From: Alteromonadaceae bacterium XY-R5
Lineage (GTDB): Bacteria > Pseudomonadota > Gammaproteobacteria > Enterobacterales > Alteromonadaceae
DNA: 64,000 nucleotides
Direction of reading: 5' to 3'
Assembly: GCA_001660395.1 (NCBI GenBank)
Contig: LXWE01000012.1
Coordinates: forward strand, 1 to 64,000
Shown here: piece by piece, positions 41,536 to 56,346 of the stretch
Position numbering within the stretch: position 1 is the first letter of the stretch
Layout of the letters: every line of letters begins with the position of its first letter
Program-made: the position numbers and the translations under genes
The notes under the pieces: generated by a model
Databases searched by the model: none
What the model was told of the DNA's origin: nothing
What the model saw: the letters and a program-made list of their open reading frames with translations, nothing else

Positions 41536-43425
41536 ATGTTCTATCAGCAACAATTTGATGTGATTGTCGTCGGCGGTGGTCATGCCGGTACAGAAGCCGC
41601 GTTGGCTTCAGCACGCATGGGCGTTAATACCTTATTGCTGACTCACAATGTTGAGACATTGGGACAAATGTCTTGTAACCCAGCTATCGGCGGTATTGGT
41701 AAAGGACACCTGGTAAAGGAAATTGATGCCTTAGGTGGTGCTATGGCGCTGGCTATTGATAAGGCAGGTATTCAGTTCCGAACTCTAAATTCAAGTAAAG
41801 GCCCTGCTGTGCGTGCAACGCGTGCGCAAGCAGATAGATCATTATATCGATCTACTGTCCGCGGCATGCTGGAACAACAAGCAAATTTAACCATTTTCCA
41901 GCAGGCTTGTGATGATCTGATCGTTGAGCAAGATCGCGTAGTGGGAGTGGTCACTCAAATGGGCCTTAAATTCCACGCGAAAGCCGTTGTACTGACCGTT
42001 GGTACCTTCTTAGGTGGAACCATTCATATTGGTCTGGAAAACTATCGTGGTGGCCGTGCAGGCGATCCTCCGTCTATTGCCCTGGCAGATCGTTTGCGCG
42101 AATTGCCGTTCCGTGTTGATCGACTAAAGACCGGTACACCAGCGCGTTTAGATGCGCGAACCTTAGATTTTTCAGTGATGCAGGAACAACCTGGTGATAC
42201 ACCTATCCCGGTTTTTTCATTTATCGGTAAAGCTGAAGATCATCCACGTCAGATCCCTTGTTACATTACCCATACCAATGAGCGCACTCATGAGATTATT
42301 CGTGGTGGTTTAGATCGGTCACCTATGTACACTGGGGTTATCGAGGGTATTGGACCGCGTTATTGTCCTTCGATTGAAGACAAAATTAATCGCTTTGCCG
42401 ATAAAGACTCGCACCAAATCTTTGTTGAGCCTGAGGGCCTGAATACAATTGAGGTTTATCCTAACGGTATTTCTACCAGCTTGCCGTTTGACGTTCAGTA
42501 TGCTTTGGTGCGTTCCATCAAAGGTTTTGAGAATGCCCATATTATTCGTCCGGGTTATGCGATTGAATATGATTTCTTTGATCCGAGAGATCTGAAGCAA
42601 ACCTTTGAAACCAAGTTTATTAATGGTTTGTTCTTTGCTGGCCAGATTAACGGTACAACCGGCTATGAAGAAGCCGGTGCACAGGGACTAATTGCCGGCG
42701 CAAATGCTGCATTACAGGTTCAAAACAAAGATCCTTTGATCCTACGTCGCGACGAAGCCTATGTTGGTGTGTTGATCGACGATCTGGCTACCATGGGGAC
42801 GAAAGAACCTTATCGCATGTTTACCAGTCGCGCTGAATACCGTTTGTTACTGCGTGAAGATAACGCTGATATTCGTCTAACCGCAAAGGGTCGAGAGATA
42901 GGTTTGGTTGACGACTACCGTTGGCAGGTATTTAACGAAAAGATGGAAGCCATTGAGCTGGAACGTCAACGTTTACGTTCAACCTGGGTTCATCCAAAGC
43001 ACGTCGCCGTTGATGAATTAAACGGCGTGTTGAAAAACCCCATTACTCGCGAAGCGTCTTTGGAAGAATTAATTCGTCGCCCGGAAATGACGTACGAACA
43101 ACTAATGTCTGTGCCATCTTTAGGCCCAGGTATTGAAAATCCGTTAGCTGCTGAACAGGTAGAAATTCAAATCAAATACGCGGGTTACATCGAAAGACAG
43201 AAATATGAGATCCAGAAAACGCAGCGTAACGAGAATACTTTGTTGCCAGCTGATTTTGATTATAAGCAAATTTCTGGCTTGTCTAATGAGGTTATCGCCA
43301 AACTGACAGATGCTCGCCCACAAACAATTGGTCAGGCATCGCGCATTTCTGGGATCACGCCTGCCGCCATCTCGTTATTACTTGTTTATCTTAAAAAGCA
43401 TGGCCTGCTGAGAAAATCTGCCTAA
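41536..43425 (+). CDS. mnmG: tRNA uridine-5-carboxymethylaminomethyl modification enzyme MnmG (GidA)
   Basis: A 629-residue FAD enzyme, partner of MnmE in wobble-U34 modification (E. coli 629). The FAD dinucleotide fold [17 protein letters not shown] (residues 13-29) and the [23 protein letters not shown] signature with its catalytic Cys are intact. A GAGG site precedes the ATG. The gene is divergent to no neighbour but starts directly at oriC and is followed by rsmG, sharing the last base of its stop. Confidence 0.98.
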   Translation: MFYQQQFDVIVVGGGHAGTEAALASARMGVNTLLLTHNVETLGQMSCNPAIGGIGKGHLVKEIDALGGAMALAIDKAGIQFRTLNSSKGPAVRATRAQADRSLYRSTVRGMLEQQANLTIFQQACDDLIVEQDRVVGVVTQMGLKFHAKAVVLTVGTFLGGTIHIGLENYRGGRAGDPPSIALADRLRELPFRVDRLKTGTPARLDARTLDFSVMQEQPGDTPIPVFSFIGKAEDHPRQIPCYITHTNERTHEIIRGGLDRSPMYTGVIEGIGPRYCPSIEDKINRFADKDSHQIFVEPEGLNTIEVYPNGISTSLPFDVQYALVRSIKGFENAHIIRPGYAIEYDFFDPRDLKQTFETKFINGLFFAGQINGTTGYEEAGAQGLIAGANAALQVQNKDPLILRRDEAYVGVLIDDLATMGTKEPYRMFTSRAEYRLLLREDNADIRLTAKGREIGLVDDYRWQVFNEKMEAIELERQRLRSTWVHPKHVAVDELNGVLKNPITREASLEELIRRPEMTYEQLMSVPSLGPGIENPLAAEQVEIQIKYAGYIERQKYEIQKTQRNENTLLPADFDYKQISGLSNEVIAKLTDARPQTIGQASRISGITPAAISLLLVYLKKHGLLRKSA

Positions 43426-44060
43426 TGCAAACTGACATCACGTTATTGAATTTATTGCGCCAGCATCTGGCGCAAACCTCTCTCGAAGTCTCAGAACAAC
43501 AACTCCAACAGTTGGTGCAGTATGTTCAGATGATGGATAAATGGAACAAAGCCTACAATCTCACTTCGGTGAGAGATCCCAAGCAAATGCTGAGTAAACA
43601 CATAGTGGATTCTGTGGTCGTTGCCCCGCACCTACAGGGGACATCTTTCATCGACGTTGGTACCGGACCTGGATTACCGGGTATTCCCCTGGCAATTATG
43701 TTGCCTGAAGCACACTTTGTGTTGCTTGACAGCTTAGGTAAGCGTGTCCGTTTTATGAAACAGGTGGGCTTTGAACTGGGCTTAAAAAATATAGAACCTG
43801 TGCAGTCCAGGGTCGAAGAGTACACTCAGCATGCACCTTTTGATGGTGTTTTAAGCCGAGCGTTCGCTTCTCTAAAAGATATGTTGCACTGGTGCCAACA
43901 TCTGGTAGATTTTCAAGGAACATATTTTGCCTTGAAAGGGCAATATCCCGAAGACGAACTTGCTGATCTACCTCAGGGCTTTGAATTTAAACAAGCGATT
44001 AAGCTTGATGTACCTGGATTGGAAGGCGAGCGTCACCTGATCAAACTTGCTAAACAGTAA
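43425..44060 (+). CDS. rsmG: 16S rRNA m7G527 methyltransferase RsmG (GidB)
   Basis: 211 residues with a SAM-binding domain: [18 protein letters not shown] (about 65-82), then [12 protein letters not shown]. Methylates G527 of 16S rRNA; loss gives low-level streptomycin resistance. ATG overlaps the mnmG stop (TAATG), so translation is coupled. parA follows after 12 bp in the usual origin-proximal order. Confidence 0.97.
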   Translation: MQTDITLLNLLRQHLAQTSLEVSEQQLQQLVQYVQMMDKWNKAYNLTSVRDPKQMLSKHIVDSVVVAPHLQGTSFIDVGTGPGLPGIPLAIMLPEAHFVLLDSLGKRVRFMKQVGFELGLKNIEPVQSRVEEYTQHAPFDGVLSRAFASLKDMLHWCQHLVDFQGTYFALKGQYPEDELADLPQGFEFKQAIKLDVPGLEGERHLIKLAKQ

Positions 44061-44072
44061 TGGAAGCTTATT

Positions 44073-44867
44073 TTGGCTAAGGTAATTGCAATTGCGAATC
44101 AAAAAGGTGGTGTGGGCAAAACCACCACCGCGGTGAACGTGGCTGCATCCATGGCGGCAACTAAGCGTAAAGTGTTGCTGATTGACTTAGATCCGCAGGG
44201 AAATGCCACTATGGGAAGTGGTGTAGATAAGTATGATGCACCAGCAACTTGTTACGAGTTATTGATCGAAGAGATGCCAATTGAGCAGGTGATCATCCGC
44301 AATACTGTGGGTAAATACGATTTGATTGCGGCTAATGGCGATGTTACTGCCTGTGAAATCAAATTAATGGAAATGTTTGCCCGCGAAGTGCGTTTGCGCA
44401 ATTCCCTTAAAGCCGTTCAGGACAAATACGATTATATATTTATCGATTGTCCACCATCACTGAACCAGCTGACCGTTAATGCCATGGGCGCTGCGGATTC
44501 GGTATTGGTTCCGATGCAGTGTGAATATTATGCTCTGGAAGGACTAACGGCGCTGATGGATACCATCCAAAAACTGGCGTCTGTGGTCAATCCCACTTTG
44601 GCTATCGAAGGTGTGTTGCGTACCATGTACGATCCGCGTAACCGACTGGCTAATGACGTTTCAGAGCAGCTGAAACGCCACTTTGGCGAACAGGTTTATC
44701 GTACAGTGATCCCGCGCAATGTCCGTTTAGCTGAAGCGCCTAGCTTTGGTACGCCCGCCATGTATTACGATAAATCCTCCAGCGGAGCGAAAGCCTATCT
44801 TTCTTTGGCCGGGGAAATATTACGCCGCACAGATAAAAAGGTAGCTGCCAGCGCGATAGCTGGTTAA
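44073..44867 (+). CDS. parA: Chromosome partitioning ATPase ParA (Soj)
   Basis: 264 residues with the deviant Walker [10 protein letters not shown] near the N-terminus ([16 protein letters not shown]), the [13 protein letters not shown] motif A' and the FIDCPPS Walker B. The start codon is TTG at 44073, giving the standard N-terminus [12 protein letters not shown]. ParA moves ParB-parS complexes along the nucleoid. It lies 12 bp from rsmG and upstream of parB. Confidence 0.96.
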   Translation: MAKVIAIANQKGGVGKTTTAVNVAASMAATKRKVLLIDLDPQGNATMGSGVDKYDAPATCYELLIEEMPIEQVIIRNTVGKYDLIAANGDVTACEIKLMEMFAREVRLRNSLKAVQDKYDYIFIDCPPSLNQLTVNAMGAADSVLVPMQCEYYALEGLTALMDTIQKLASVVNPTLAIEGVLRTMYDPRNRLANDVSEQLKRHFGEQVYRTVIPRNVRLAEAPSFGTPAMYYDKSSSGAKAYLSLAGEILRRTDKKVAASAIAG

Positions 44868-44896
44868 ATACCTCACACAAGATTACAGAGGAAAAG

Positions 44897-45775
44897 ATGT
44901 CTCCAAAGAAACGAGGACTAGGACGTGGTTTAGACGCTTTATTGGCGACCAGTCGTGCATCTGCTGAAGCTATAGACAGTGATGTTGACGTGGAAGTGCC
45001 GAAGGGCGAATTACGTAAACTTGCCATTGAGTTACTACAACCTGGTAAATACCAGCCTCGTAAAGACATGTCTCCCGAAGCTCTGGAAGAATTGGCTTCG
45101 TCCATTCGTGCTCAGGGCGTTATTCAGCCCATCGTTGTGCGCACTCTGGCTGAAAATCAATATGAAATTATTGCTGGTGAGCGCCGTTGGCGAGCTTCAC
45201 AACTAGCTCAGCTGGATGTTGTTCCTTGTATAATCAAAGATGTACCTGATGAAGCTGCCGTTGCAATCGCCTTAATTGAGAATATTCAGCGTGAAGACCT
45301 GAATGCGATGGAAGAAGCGGTTGCATTAGACCGTTTAATGAATGAATTTGAACTCACGCATCAGCAAGTAGCAGATGCTGTGGGGAAATCTCGTGCTGCT
45401 GTAACCAATTTACTTCGCCTTAACAATTTGAATGATGATGTTAAAATCATGTTGGAACATGGCGATATCGAAATGGGGCATGCGAGAGCATTATTAGCAC
45501 TTGAAGGCCTGACGCAAACTGAAGCTGCACAGACTGTTGCTGGCAAAGGTTTGACCGTTAGAGATACCGAATCTTTAGTGCGTAAATTGTTGGAGCCCCC
45601 CAAGCCCAAAGCCCAGACTACGCCTGACCCGGACGTAAAAAGGTTAGCCACGCAACTATCTGAAACCCTTGGTGCTCAAGTAGACATTACTCACAATGCC
45701 AAAGGAAAGGGTAAACTGGTAATTAACTTCGCGTCTCTCGACGAGTTAGACGGCGTTTTGTTGCGCATTAAGTAA
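44897..45775 (+). CDS. parB: Chromosome partitioning protein ParB (Spo0J)
   Basis: 292 residues: an N-terminal basic tail, the CTPase/nuclease-like domain with GERRWRASQLA and NIQREDLNAMEEA motifs, the helix-turn-helix domain (THQQVADAVGKSRAAVTNLLRLN) and a C-terminal dimerisation domain ending GVLLRIK. It binds parS; two matching consensus sites lie in recF. Next to parA as a typical pair, followed by the atp promoter. Confidence 0.96.
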   Translation: MSPKKRGLGRGLDALLATSRASAEAIDSDVDVEVPKGELRKLAIELLQPGKYQPRKDMSPEALEELASSIRAQGVIQPIVVRTLAENQYEIIAGERRWRASQLAQLDVVPCIIKDVPDEAAVAIALIENIQREDLNAMEEAVALDRLMNEFELTHQQVADAVGKSRAAVTNLLRLNNLNDDVKIMLEHGDIEMGHARALLALEGLTQTEAAQTVAGKGLTVRDTESLVRKLLEPPKPKAQTTPDPDVKRLATQLSETLGAQVDITHNAKGKGKLVINFASLDELDGVLLRIK

Positions 45776-45809
45776 ATTTCCAATATCAGTAACATTTATC
45801 CCGTTTTGG

Positions 45810-45837
45810 TTGTAAAAGTTTACTAATTCAGTATACT
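45810..45837 (+). promoter_or_regulatory. atp operon promoter
   Basis: A -35 TTGTAA (45810-45815), 16-bp spacer and -10 TATACT (45832-45837), about 40 bp before atpI. It would start transcription near 45844. Confidence 0.6.
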
Positions 45838-45878
45838 TTTGGCGCTTTTTATGGGGTTTTGAAATAAAGAGTAGGCAA

Positions 45879-46265
45879 GTGGTCGCCAAATTGGCCGCAA
45901 CAGGGCAAAAACTATCAATAAAAATGCTGTTGTCGCAACTTGCCATTGGCTGTTTATTAGCCGTGGTTTTGGCAATATTGTTTGGACACAAAGCTGGCCT
46001 TTCAGCCTTTTATGGCTGCCTTATATGTTTGTTACCAAACCTAATATTCGTCCGATTTGCGTTTCGTTACGCTGGCGCCAGACAAAGTAAACTGGTCGTC
46101 AAGAGCTTTAATCAGGGACTAAAGCTCAAGTTATGTTTAACGATAATTCTTTTTGTTGTTGCGTATCAATGGCTCAAGCCTGAGTTTATCCCACTATTTA
46201 GTGGCTTTGTCGCAACAACCATAGCTCAGTGGTTAGGCCTGTTGGCAAACCCTAAGCTGAAATAG
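45879..46265 (+). CDS. atpI: ATP synthase assembly protein AtpI
   Basis: A 128-residue membrane protein with four hydrophobic segments (LLSQLAIGCLLAVVLAILF, LSAFYGCLICLLPNLIFV, KLCLTIILFVVAYQW, PLFSGFVATTIAQWLGLL). AtpI is not a subunit but helps c-ring assembly. Start at GTG with GAGTAGG upstream. It is the first gene of the atp operon, as in E. coli. Confidence 0.9.
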   Translation: MVAKLAATGQKLSIKMLLSQLAIGCLLAVVLAILFGHKAGLSAFYGCLICLLPNLIFVRFAFRYAGARQSKLVVKSFNQGLKLKLCLTIILFVVAYQWLKPEFIPLFSGFVATTIAQWLGLLANPKLK

Positions 46266-46294
46266 ACCGATTTTTAAATTAAACATTAGGTTAA

Positions 46295-47134
<840 letters not shown>

Positions 47135-47167
47135 ACAATTTCCTTTAACTTTTAACTTTAAACTTAA

Positions 47168-47410
<243 letters not shown>

Positions 47411-47460
47411 TTAGTTAGCCAATTCCGATTTTAGCGAACAACAACTGAGGAGGAGCGGTC

Positions 47461-47931
47461 GTGAACATTAACGCCACTCTAATAGGTCAATTAATCGCAT
47501 TCGCCGTTTTCGTTTGGTTCTGCATGAAGTATGTATGGCCGCCGTTGATGGCTGCGATTGAAGAACGTCAGAAGAAGATAGCCGATGGCTTGGCCGCTTC
47601 TGAGCGTGCTGAAAAAGATCTGCAGATTGCTCAGGAGAAAGCGACTGAGCAATTGAAAGAGGCGAAAGCGCAAGCCGCAGAAATTATCGAGCAGGCCAAG
47701 AAACGTGCAACTCAAATCGTTGATGAAGAGACCACACGTGGCCATGCTGAGCGTGAGAAAATCATTGCTCAAGGTTATTCTGAGATTGAAGCTGAGCGCA
47801 ACCGTGCAAAAGAAGACCTGCGTAAGCAAGTTGCTGCGTTGGCAATTGCCGGTGCCGAGAAGATTCTTGAGCGTCAAATCGATGCAGCTGCACAAAGTGA
47901 CATAGTTGAAAAACTTGTCGCTGAGCTATAA
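47461..47931 (+). CDS. atpF: ATP synthase F0 subunit b
   Basis: 156 residues: one N-terminal transmembrane helix ([24 protein letters not shown]) and a long alanine/glutamate-rich coiled coil forming the peripheral stalk. Start is GTG preceded by GAGGAGC. Length identical to E. coli (156). Confidence 0.96.
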   Translation: MNINATLIGQLIAFAVFVWFCMKYVWPPLMAAIEERQKKIADGLAASERAEKDLQIAQEKATEQLKEAKAQAAEIIEQAKKRATQIVDEETTRGHAEREKIIAQGYSEIEAERNRAKEDLRKQVAALAIAGAEKILERQIDAAAQSDIVEKLVAEL

Positions 47932-47944
47932 GGGGAACTGAGCT

Positions 47945-48478
47945 ATGTCTGAATTAACGACTATTGCTCGCCCTTATGCTAAAGCAGCTTTCGATTATGC
48001 GGTCGAAAACAACGCCGTAGCACACTGGGCTGAAATGCTGGTGTTTGCGGCGGAAGTTGCCAAAAACGACACCATGAAAGAACTTCTTTCTGGTGCCGTG
48101 GCAGCGGAAACATTGTCAGAATTGTTTATCAATATCTGCGGTGAACAAATCGACCAAAATGGTCAGAACCTGATAAAGGTATTGGCTGAGAACCGACGCT
48201 TACAAGCGCTTCCTGATGTTGCTTTTCAATATACTGTATTGAAAGCGGAATATGAGAAAGAAATCGATGTAGAAGTGACTTCTGCTGCCGAACTTTCTGA
48301 TAAGCAAAAAGCTGACATCAGCGCGTCTCTTGAGAAACGTCTTGCACGAAAAGTTAAGCTGAATTGTAACGTAGACCCTAGCCTGGTGGCTGGCTTTATT
48401 ATTAAAGCTGGTGACACTGTGATTGACGGATCTGTGAAAAGTAAATTAGACCGTCTGGCCGACGCGTTACAAGCATAA
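47945..48478 (+). CDS. atpH: ATP synthase F1 subunit delta
   Basis: 177 residues, the stator protein linking F1 to subunit b. It has the conserved N-terminal [14 protein letters not shown] and the C-terminal [28 protein letters not shown]. Length as in E. coli (177). 13 bp from atpF. Confidence 0.96.
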   Translation: MSELTTIARPYAKAAFDYAVENNAVAHWAEMLVFAAEVAKNDTMKELLSGAVAAETLSELFINICGEQIDQNGQNLIKVLAENRRLQALPDVAFQYTVLKAEYEKEIDVEVTSAAELSDKQKADISASLEKRLARKVKLNCNVDPSLVAGFIIKAGDTVIDGSVKSKLDRLADALQA

Positions 48479-48491
48479 CGGGGAAAAGAGC

Positions 48492-50033
48492 ATGCAACTG
48501 AATTCCACTGAAATTGCTGAACTGATCAAAAAGCGAATTGAGCAGTTTGAAGTAGTAAGTGAAGCTCGTAACGAAGGTACTATCGTCGCAGTAACTGACG
48601 GTATTATCCGTATTCATGGCCTTGCTGATGTAATGCAAGGTGAAATGATCGAGCTTCCTGGTAATCGCTATGCTATTGCATTGAACTTAGAGCAAGACTC
48701 TGTAGGTGCAGTAGTTATGGGTCCTTATGCAGATTTGCAGGAAGGCGTAAAAGTTAAATCTACTGGTCGTATCCTAGAAGTTCCAGTTGGCCGTGGTCTG
48801 TTAGGCCGTGTGGTTAACACACTAGGTCAGCCAATCGATGGTAAAGGCGCTATCGAAGCTGACGGCTTTGAGCCGGTAGAAAAAATTGCACCTGGCGTTA
48901 TCGAGCGTCAATCAGTAGATCAGCCAGTTCAAACTGGTTATAAGTCTGTTGATGCCATGATCCCTGTAGGTCGTGGTCAGCGTGAGCTGGTTATCGGTGA
49001 CCGTCAGACAGGTAAAACTGCATTAGCAGTTGATGCCATTATCAATCAGAAAGACTCTGGTATTAAGTGTATTTACGTAGCGGTTGGCCAAAAAGCCTCT
49101 ACTATCGCTAACGTAGTGCGTAAGCTGGAAGAGCACGGTGCAATGGATCACACTATCGTGGTTGCTGCATCTGCGTCTGAATCGGCTGCACTGCAATACC
49201 TGGCACCATACTCTGGTTGTACTATGGGTGAATACTTCCGTGACCGCGGTGAAGATGCGCTGATCGTATACGATGATTTGTCTAAGCAAGCTGTTGCTTA
49301 CCGTCAAATTTCATTGTTACTGCGTCGTCCACCAGGTCGTGAAGCTTACCCAGGTGACGTATTCTATTTACACTCGCGCCTGTTAGAGCGTGCTGCTCGC
49401 GTTAACGCTCAGTACGTTGAAAAGTACACTAACGGTGAAGTGAAAGGTAAAACAGGTTCTTTGACTGCTCTACCTATCATTGAAACTCAAGCGGGTGACG
49501 TATCTGCATTCGTACCGACCAACGTAATCTCTATTACTGACGGTCAGATCTTCCTTGAAACTGATCTGTTTAACTCAGGCATCCGTCCTGCAGTAAACGC
49601 AGGTATCTCTGTTTCTCGTGTAGGTGGTGCAGCGCAGACCAAAATCATCAAGAAACTGGGCGGTGGTATCCGTCTGGCATTGGCTCAATACCGTGAATTG
49701 GCTGCGTTCTCACAGTTCGCATCTGATCTGGACGACGCCACTCGTGCACAGTTAGAGCACGGTGAGCGCGTAACTGAACTGATGAAGCAAAAGCAATACG
49801 CTCCACTGTCAATCGGTGATATGGGTGTATCCTTGTTTGCCGTTGAAAAAGGCTTCCTGAAAGATATCGAGCTGAACAAAGTGCTTGATTTCGAAGCAGC
49901 CCTGCACTCGTTCATGAACAGCGAATATGCAGAGCTGATGGCCAATATCAATCAAACCGGTAACTATAACGGCGAGATCGAAGCCAGTCTGACTGAAGCT
50001 TTAGAGAAATTTAAAGCGACGCAAACTTGGTAA
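48492..50033 (+). CDS. atpA: ATP synthase F1 subunit alpha
   Basis: 513 residues, equal to E. coli AtpA. P-loop [13 protein letters not shown] (about 169-181), the conserved [17 protein letters not shown] signature and a non-catalytic nucleotide site. Located 13 bp after atpH and 61 bp before atpG. Confidence 0.98.
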   Translation: MQLNSTEIAELIKKRIEQFEVVSEARNEGTIVAVTDGIIRIHGLADVMQGEMIELPGNRYAIALNLEQDSVGAVVMGPYADLQEGVKVKSTGRILEVPVGRGLLGRVVNTLGQPIDGKGAIEADGFEPVEKIAPGVIERQSVDQPVQTGYKSVDAMIPVGRGQRELVIGDRQTGKTALAVDAIINQKDSGIKCIYVAVGQKASTIANVVRKLEEHGAMDHTIVVAASASESAALQYLAPYSGCTMGEYFRDRGEDALIVYDDLSKQAVAYRQISLLLRRPPGREAYPGDVFYLHSRLLERAARVNAQYVEKYTNGEVKGKTGSLTALPIIETQAGDVSAFVPTNVISITDGQIFLETDLFNSGIRPAVNAGISVSRVGGAAQTKIIKKLGGGIRLALAQYRELAAFSQFASDLDDATRAQLEHGERVTELMKQKQYAPLSIGDMGVSLFAVEKGFLKDIELNKVLDFEAALHSFMNSEYAELMANINQTGNYNGEIEASLTEALEKFKATQTW

Positions 50034-50094
50034 TCAATCACCCCTTGTAGCTTTGGCTGGAAGGGGTTGTCGTTGAGAAATCGGAGAGATAGTT

Positions 50095-50955
50095 ATGGCC
50101 AGCGGTAAAGAGATAAAAGGTAAGATCGGGAGTATCAAGAATACTCAGAAGATCACCAGCGCAATGGAAATGGTTGCTGCGTCAAAAATGAAAAAGGCGC
50201 AAGACCGTATGGCATCAAGCCGTCCATACGCTGAAAGCATGCGTGCAGTGATCGGTCACCTGGCAAACGCTAACCTAGAATATCGCCATCCTTATCTGGA
50301 AGAACGCGAGGTTAAGCGTGTCGGCTATATCGTCATCTCAACTGACCGTGGACTGTGTGGTGGTTTGAACACCAATGAGTTCAAAAAGGTCGTACAAGAT
50401 GCGAAGAAATGGCAAGACCAAGGCGTGGGCATTGATTTTGCCGCGCTGGGTTCTAAAGCCTGTGGCTTCTTTAGTCGTTTCGGCGGTAACGTAGTTGCTG
50501 CTGAATCAGGCCTTGGCGACGCTCCATCAGTAAGCGACGTAGTCGGTACTGTTCGAGTGATGCTGGATGCCTTCGACGAAGGAAAAATCGACCGCCTGTT
50601 TTTAGTGTATAACAACTTTGTTAACACTATGGCGCAAACGCCGAAGATCGAACAATTGCTACCTTTGCCAAAATCAGATGATAAAGCACTGAAGCACCGT
50701 TGGGACTACATCTATGAGCCAGATCCAAAACCTATTTTGGATACGTTGTTGGTTCGTTACGTAGAGTCTCAGGTATATCAAGGCGTAGTTGAAAATGCTG
50801 CCTCAGAACAAGCAGCACGTATGGTGGCGATGAAAGCCGCTACCGATAACGCCGGTGACCTGATCGACGAGTTGCAACTGGTATATAACAAAGCCAGACA
50901 AGCCGCTATCACACAAGAAATCAGTGAGATTGTTGGCGGCGCAGCAGCGGTGTAG
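50095..50955 (+). CDS. atpG: ATP synthase F1 subunit gamma
   Basis: 286 residues forming the rotating central shaft. N-terminal [20 protein letters not shown] and C-terminal [20 protein letters not shown] helices, both conserved, form the coiled coil. Length as in E. coli (287). Confidence 0.97.
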   Translation: MASGKEIKGKIGSIKNTQKITSAMEMVAASKMKKAQDRMASSRPYAESMRAVIGHLANANLEYRHPYLEEREVKRVGYIVISTDRGLCGGLNTNEFKKVVQDAKKWQDQGVGIDFAALGSKACGFFSRFGGNVVAAESGLGDAPSVSDVVGTVRVMLDAFDEGKIDRLFLVYNNFVNTMAQTPKIEQLLPLPKSDDKALKHRWDYIYEPDPKPILDTLLVRYVESQVYQGVVENAASEQAARMVAMKAATDNAGDLIDELQLVYNKARQAAITQEISEIVGGAAAV

Positions 50956-50974
50956 GCAAAAGGTTTTAAATTAA

Positions 50975-52372
<1,398 letters not shown>

Positions 52373-52417
52373 GACGTATCCTCGGATACGTCTTTCTAAC
52401 CCCAGGAGGTTTGGAGA

Positions 52418-52834
52418 ATGGCAGCGATGACAGTACATCTGGATGTGGTAAGCGCAGAAGAGAAAATCTTTTCTGGTCGCGTTGAGACCCTTCAGGTGAC
52501 GGGAAGTGAAGGTGAGCTGGGTATTCACCCTGGCCATGCACCTTTAATTACTGCCCTGAAACCTGGCATGGTGCGTTTGGTTAAACAACACGGTCACGAA
52601 GAAGTGATTTATATCGCCGGTGGTGTACTTGAAGTACAACCGGGCCAGGTAACTGTGTTGGCTGATACTGCGGTACGTGCAGACGATCTGGACGAACAGG
52701 CAGCATTAGACGCAAAACGCCGTGCTGAAGAGCACATTGCCAATCCAGGCACTGACCTGAATTACGCTGAAGCCGCTGCAGAGTTGGCCGAGGCTATTGC
52801 CCAGCTTCGATTAATTCAAAAGTTGCGCAAGTAA
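52418..52834 (+). CDS. atpC: ATP synthase F1 subunit epsilon
   Basis: 138 residues: beta-sandwich ([41 protein letters not shown]) and a C-terminal helical hairpin that can inhibit rotation. Preceded by AGGAGG and followed by the operon terminator. Confidence 0.96.
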   Translation: MAAMTVHLDVVSAEEKIFSGRVETLQVTGSEGELGIHPGHAPLITALKPGMVRLVKQHGHEEVIYIAGGVLEVQPGQVTVLADTAVRADDLDEQAALDAKRRAEEHIANPGTDLNYAEAAAELAEAIAQLRLIQKLRK

Positions 52835-52850
52835 AATTCATTGCAGTAAA

Positions 52851-52875
52851 AACCCGGCAGATGCCGGGTTTTTTT
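52851..52875. terminator. Bidirectional terminator after atpC
   Basis: AACCCGGC and GCCGGGTT pair over 8 bp around AGAT, with T7 on the right and A5 on the left. It ends the atp operon and the convergent DUF2126 gene. Confidence 0.92.
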
Positions 52876-52890
52876 ATGCCTTAAATTAAC

Positions 52891-55800
52891 TCACACATTT
52901 GGAGGCCTGCGTAGATCAAGGGTGTGCAAACTTTCCGGGTGACTGGTTTCAGGTATGATCTGATAATGACCCGGAGTATGTCCAAAGGCGCTAAAGCGGG
53001 CTAAACGGCGGGCTTCGGCCTCGTTGCTGTTTACCGGGAAGGTTTCATAATTGCGTCCTGCTGGGTGCGCTACATGATAGGTACAGCCACCAATCGCCCG
53101 CTGCGACCAGGTATCATAAATATCAAAGGTTAGTGGTGCGTCGACTGGCAATACCGGGTGTAATGCCATGCCTGCCTGCCAGGCTTTATAACGCACACCA
53201 CCGACGGACACGCCATTAATATGGGTTTTCTGAAGCGGTATGGGGCGCTGATTGCAAGTGACGATATAACGACTGGGATCGGCACAGGTCAGTTTTACCT
53301 GTAAGCGCTCGGTCGAGCTATCGGTATAGCGCACTGTCCCGCCAATGGCGCCAGTCTCGCCCAGCACATGCCAGGGCTCTAAGGCCTGACGCAATTCCAG
53401 ATGTACGCCCTCAAGCTGGACTTCACCACAAAATGGGAAGCGGAATTCTGCCTGAGCTTTAAACCATTCAGTGTCCATATCAAAGCCGTGCTGTTTCAGA
53501 TCTTCCACCACATCTTCAAAGTCCTGCCAGAGATAAAATGGCAGCATAAAGCGGTCGTGTAAGTTGGTACCCCAGCGCACCAGATGGCCTTTGGCTGGGG
53601 ATTGCCAGAAGCGCGCAATCAGACTGCGTACCATTAATTGCTGGGCCAAACTCATGCGCGGATCCGGTGGCATTTCAAAACCACGGAACTCCACCAGCCC
53701 CAAACGCCCCGTAGGGCCATCGGGAGAATAGAGTTTATCGATACAAATTTCGCTGCGATGGGTATTACCCGTCACATCCACCAGCATATTGCGCAGCAAT
53801 CTGTCCACCAGCCAGGGCGCAGGTGAATGGCCTTCACCCGGGGCGGTAATCTGTGCCAGGGCAGTTTCCAGTTCATACAGATTATCGGTACGGCCTTCAT
53901 CTACCCTTGGTGCTTGGCTGGTGGGCCCAATAAATAGCCCTGAGAACAAATAGGATAGGCTAGGATGACGTTGCCAGTGTAGGATCAGGCTTTTGAGCAA
54001 GTCTGGTCGGCGTAAAAACGGCGAATCCATAGTGGTGGCACCGCCTACTACCACATGGTTGCCTCCACCTGTGCCAGTGTGACGGCCGTCAATCATAAAT
54101 TTATCTGCGCCTAACCGGGTTTGTCGCGCTTCTTCATATAGAGCTTCGGTGGTAGCGACACAATCTCGCCAACTGGAAGCCGGATGGATATTGACCTCAA
54201 TTACGCCAGGATCCGGTGCCACGCGGATCACATTAATACGTGGATCAGATGGCGGTGGATAGCCTTCTATGTGAAGACTTACTTTCATTTCATTAGCCGA
54301 TTTTTCAACCTTTGAGATCAATTCTAGATAATCTTCAAGCGTCTCCGTTGGCGGCATAAATACACACAATTTGCCATCTCGCGGTTCAATGCTCATCGCT
54401 GTTCGAACTGCGGTAGTGCTGGTGCTGACAAAACCTAATTGTTCAACCCTGTTCTGACGCTCATTATCCTCGCTACTGCGGTAGACAAAAGGCTGCTGAT
54501 GGAAATCTGGTAAAGGCTCGAGTTCTTCGGTTGGATCCGTTGGATGTATATAGGGATATTGGGCCGGAGACACATAAGGAAGCGATTCAAGTGGTAAACG
54601 AAAACCCGAAGGGCTATCCCCGGGGATAAGGTACAAATGTCCACGACGCAGTGACCATTTCTCTGAGCGCCATTGTCTTCCCTGTGCTTTGCTCTGCCAG
54701 CGTTGTACCGGCAGGACATAGCTGGTGGGCTGACCTAAGCCCCGGTTGAATACCCTGGCAAGTCTGTGTCTTTCCTCAGCATCTTTGAGCTTGTTATTGG
54801 CCGGACTTACATTGTCAGGCAAATTGGCTTCTTTGAGTAACCAGTGGGCAGGATCTTCATAGGCTGGTGTCACCATGTCAGCTTCAATGCCCAATTGTTC
54901 GGCGACACCACGTAACAAGGATTCCGCATGTGTGACTGTTACATCTTCTTTGGGCGCTTCTAAGGCAATTAGATCCTGATCCTGCCAAATTGGCAGTCCA
55001 TCTTTGCGCCAATACAAAGAGAAGGTCCAGCGAGGTAGGGATTCTCCCGGGTACCATTTTCCCTGACCATAATGCAGCATGCCCCCAGGGGCAAACCTGT
55101 TACGCAGGCGACGGATTAAGCCGTCGGCTAATCCCCGTTTAGTTGGGCCCACTGCATCAGTATTCCATTCACCTGACTGAAAATCATCAATCGAGACAAA
55201 GGTGGGTTCGCCCCCCATGGTCAGACGCACATCCTGTTGCTGTAGAAGCTTGTCAACTTTATCGCCAGCACTTAGCAGGCGCTGCCAGCTTTGGTCTGAG
55301 AACGGCTTGGTAATACGTGGGTGTTCGGCAACACGATTCACCTGCATATCGAAACTGAAATCGACTTTGGCTTCGCTGGCAAAACCACTGATGGGAGCCG
55401 CGTTGCGAAAATGGGGGGTTGCAGCCAGAGGAATATGACTTTCACCTGTCAGTAAGCCTGAGGTGGGATCTAGGCCTATCCAGCCCGCTCCGGGGATATA
55501 AGCTTCAACCCATGCATGCAGGTCGGTAAAGTCGTGATCTGTACCCTGAGGGCCATCCAGGGCCTGTAAGTCGGGCTTTAACTGGATTAAATAGCCAGAC
55601 ACAAAGCGTGCGGCTATGCCTAAATGGCGTAGCACCTGCACCAATAACCAGCTTGAATCTCTGCATGATGCACTGGCTTTTTTCAATGTTTCTTCTGCCG
55701 TTTGTACCCCTGGCTCCATCCGAATCACATAGCCGATGTCCTGATTAACTCTGGCGTTTAAGTCCACCAAAAAATTCACCGTATTGTCAGCGGATTTCGG

Positions 55801-56202
55801 CAAGGTACCTAGAAATGCCTGAAGCAATGGCCCCTGCTCTTCAGGTTGTAAATAAATACTCAGATCGTCGCGAATTTCCTCGGCATACTCAAACGGCCAT
55901 GACTCAGCTTGCTTCTCAACAAAGAAATCAAAGGGATTATAAACCGTCATATCGGCAATCAAATCCACTTCTATCTTGAGCTCCATCACAGGTTCAGGAA
56001 ATACAAAACGCGCCAGCCAGTTACCATATGCATCCTGCTGGTGGTTCACAAAATGATTATCCGGTGACACCTTCAGGCTGTGAGAGAGCACTTTGGTGCG
56101 AGAATGGGGCGCAGGTCTCAACCGAATAATTTGCGGTTGTAGTGTTACTGGCCGATCGTACTTGTAATGGGTCAGGTGATAAATACTGGCTTTGATGGAC
56201 AT
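52891..56202 (-). CDS. Large transglutaminase-like protein with DUF2126
   Basis: About 1103 residues. N-terminus: Bact_transglu_N domain ([24 protein letters not shown]...) followed by a transglutaminase core with the catalytic Cys in [18 protein letters not shown], His in DLHAWVEAY, and Asp in GLDPTSG. The C-terminal two-thirds is DUF2126, with [10 protein letters not shown]. Such proteins are usually encoded beside a circularly permuted ATP-grasp protein and an alpha-E protein, which are not seen here. The ATG at 56202 is preferred to the open frame extending 24 codons upstream. Confidence 0.88.
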   Translation of the reverse strand: MSIKASIYHLTHYKYDRPVTLQPQIIRLRPAPHSRTKVLSHSLKVSPDNHFVNHQQDAYGNWLARFVFPEPVMELKIEVDLIADMTVYNPFDFFVEKQAESWPFEYAEEIRDDLSIYLQPEEQGPLLQAFLGTLPKSADNTVNFLVDLNARVNQDIGYVIRMEPGVQTAEETLKKASASCRDSSWLLVQVLRHLGIAARFVSGYLIQLKPDLQALDGPQGTDHDFTDLHAWVEAYIPGAGWIGLDPTSGLLTGESHIPLAATPHFRNAAPISGFASEAKVDFSFDMQVNRVAEHPRITKPFSDQSWQRLLSAGDKVDKLLQQQDVRLTMGGEPTFVSIDDFQSGEWNTDAVGPTKRGLADGLIRRLRNRFAPGGMLHYGQGKWYPGESLPRWTFSLYWRKDGLPIWQDQDLIALEAPKEDVTVTHAESLLRGVAEQLGIEADMVTPAYEDPAHWLLKEANLPDNVSPANNKLKDAEERHRLARVFNRGLGQPTSYVLPVQRWQSKAQGRQWRSEKWSLRRGHLYLIPGDSPSGFRLPLESLPYVSPAQYPYIHPTDPTEELEPLPDFHQQPFVYRSSEDNERQNRVEQLGFVSTSTTAVRTAMSIEPRDGKLCVFMPPTETLEDYLELISKVEKSANEMKVSLHIEGYPPPSDPRINVIRVAPDPGVIEVNIHPASSWRDCVATTEALYEEARQTRLGADKFMIDGRHTGTGGGNHVVVGGATTMDSPFLRRPDLLKSLILHWQRHPSLSYLFSGLFIGPTSQAPRVDEGRTDNLYELETALAQITAPGEGHSPAPWLVDRLLRNMLVDVTGNTHRSEICIDKLYSPDGPTGRLGLVEFRGFEMPPDPRMSLAQQLMVRSLIARFWQSPAKGHLVRWGTNLHDRFMLPFYLWQDFEDVVEDLKQHGFDMDTEWFKAQAEFRFPFCGEVQLEGVHLELRQALEPWHVLGETGAIGGTVRYTDSSTERLQVKLTCADPSRYIVTCNQRPIPLQKTHINGVSVGGVRYKAWQAGMALHPVLPVDAPLTFDIYDTWSQRAIGGCTYHVAHPAGRNYETFPVNSNEAEARRLARFSAFGHTPGHYQIIPETSHPESLHTLDLRRPPNV

Positions 56203-56346
56203 GGGGTGTTCATCCTTGAAGAAGGTTACATCAATCGCTGGCGAATTGTTCTTATTTGGACAAAAACCCATCAATTAATCAATAGCCTGCGATTAATATT
56301 TATACTGGCAGGCGATTGGTTAGTCGAACAGATGTATGGAGTTGGA

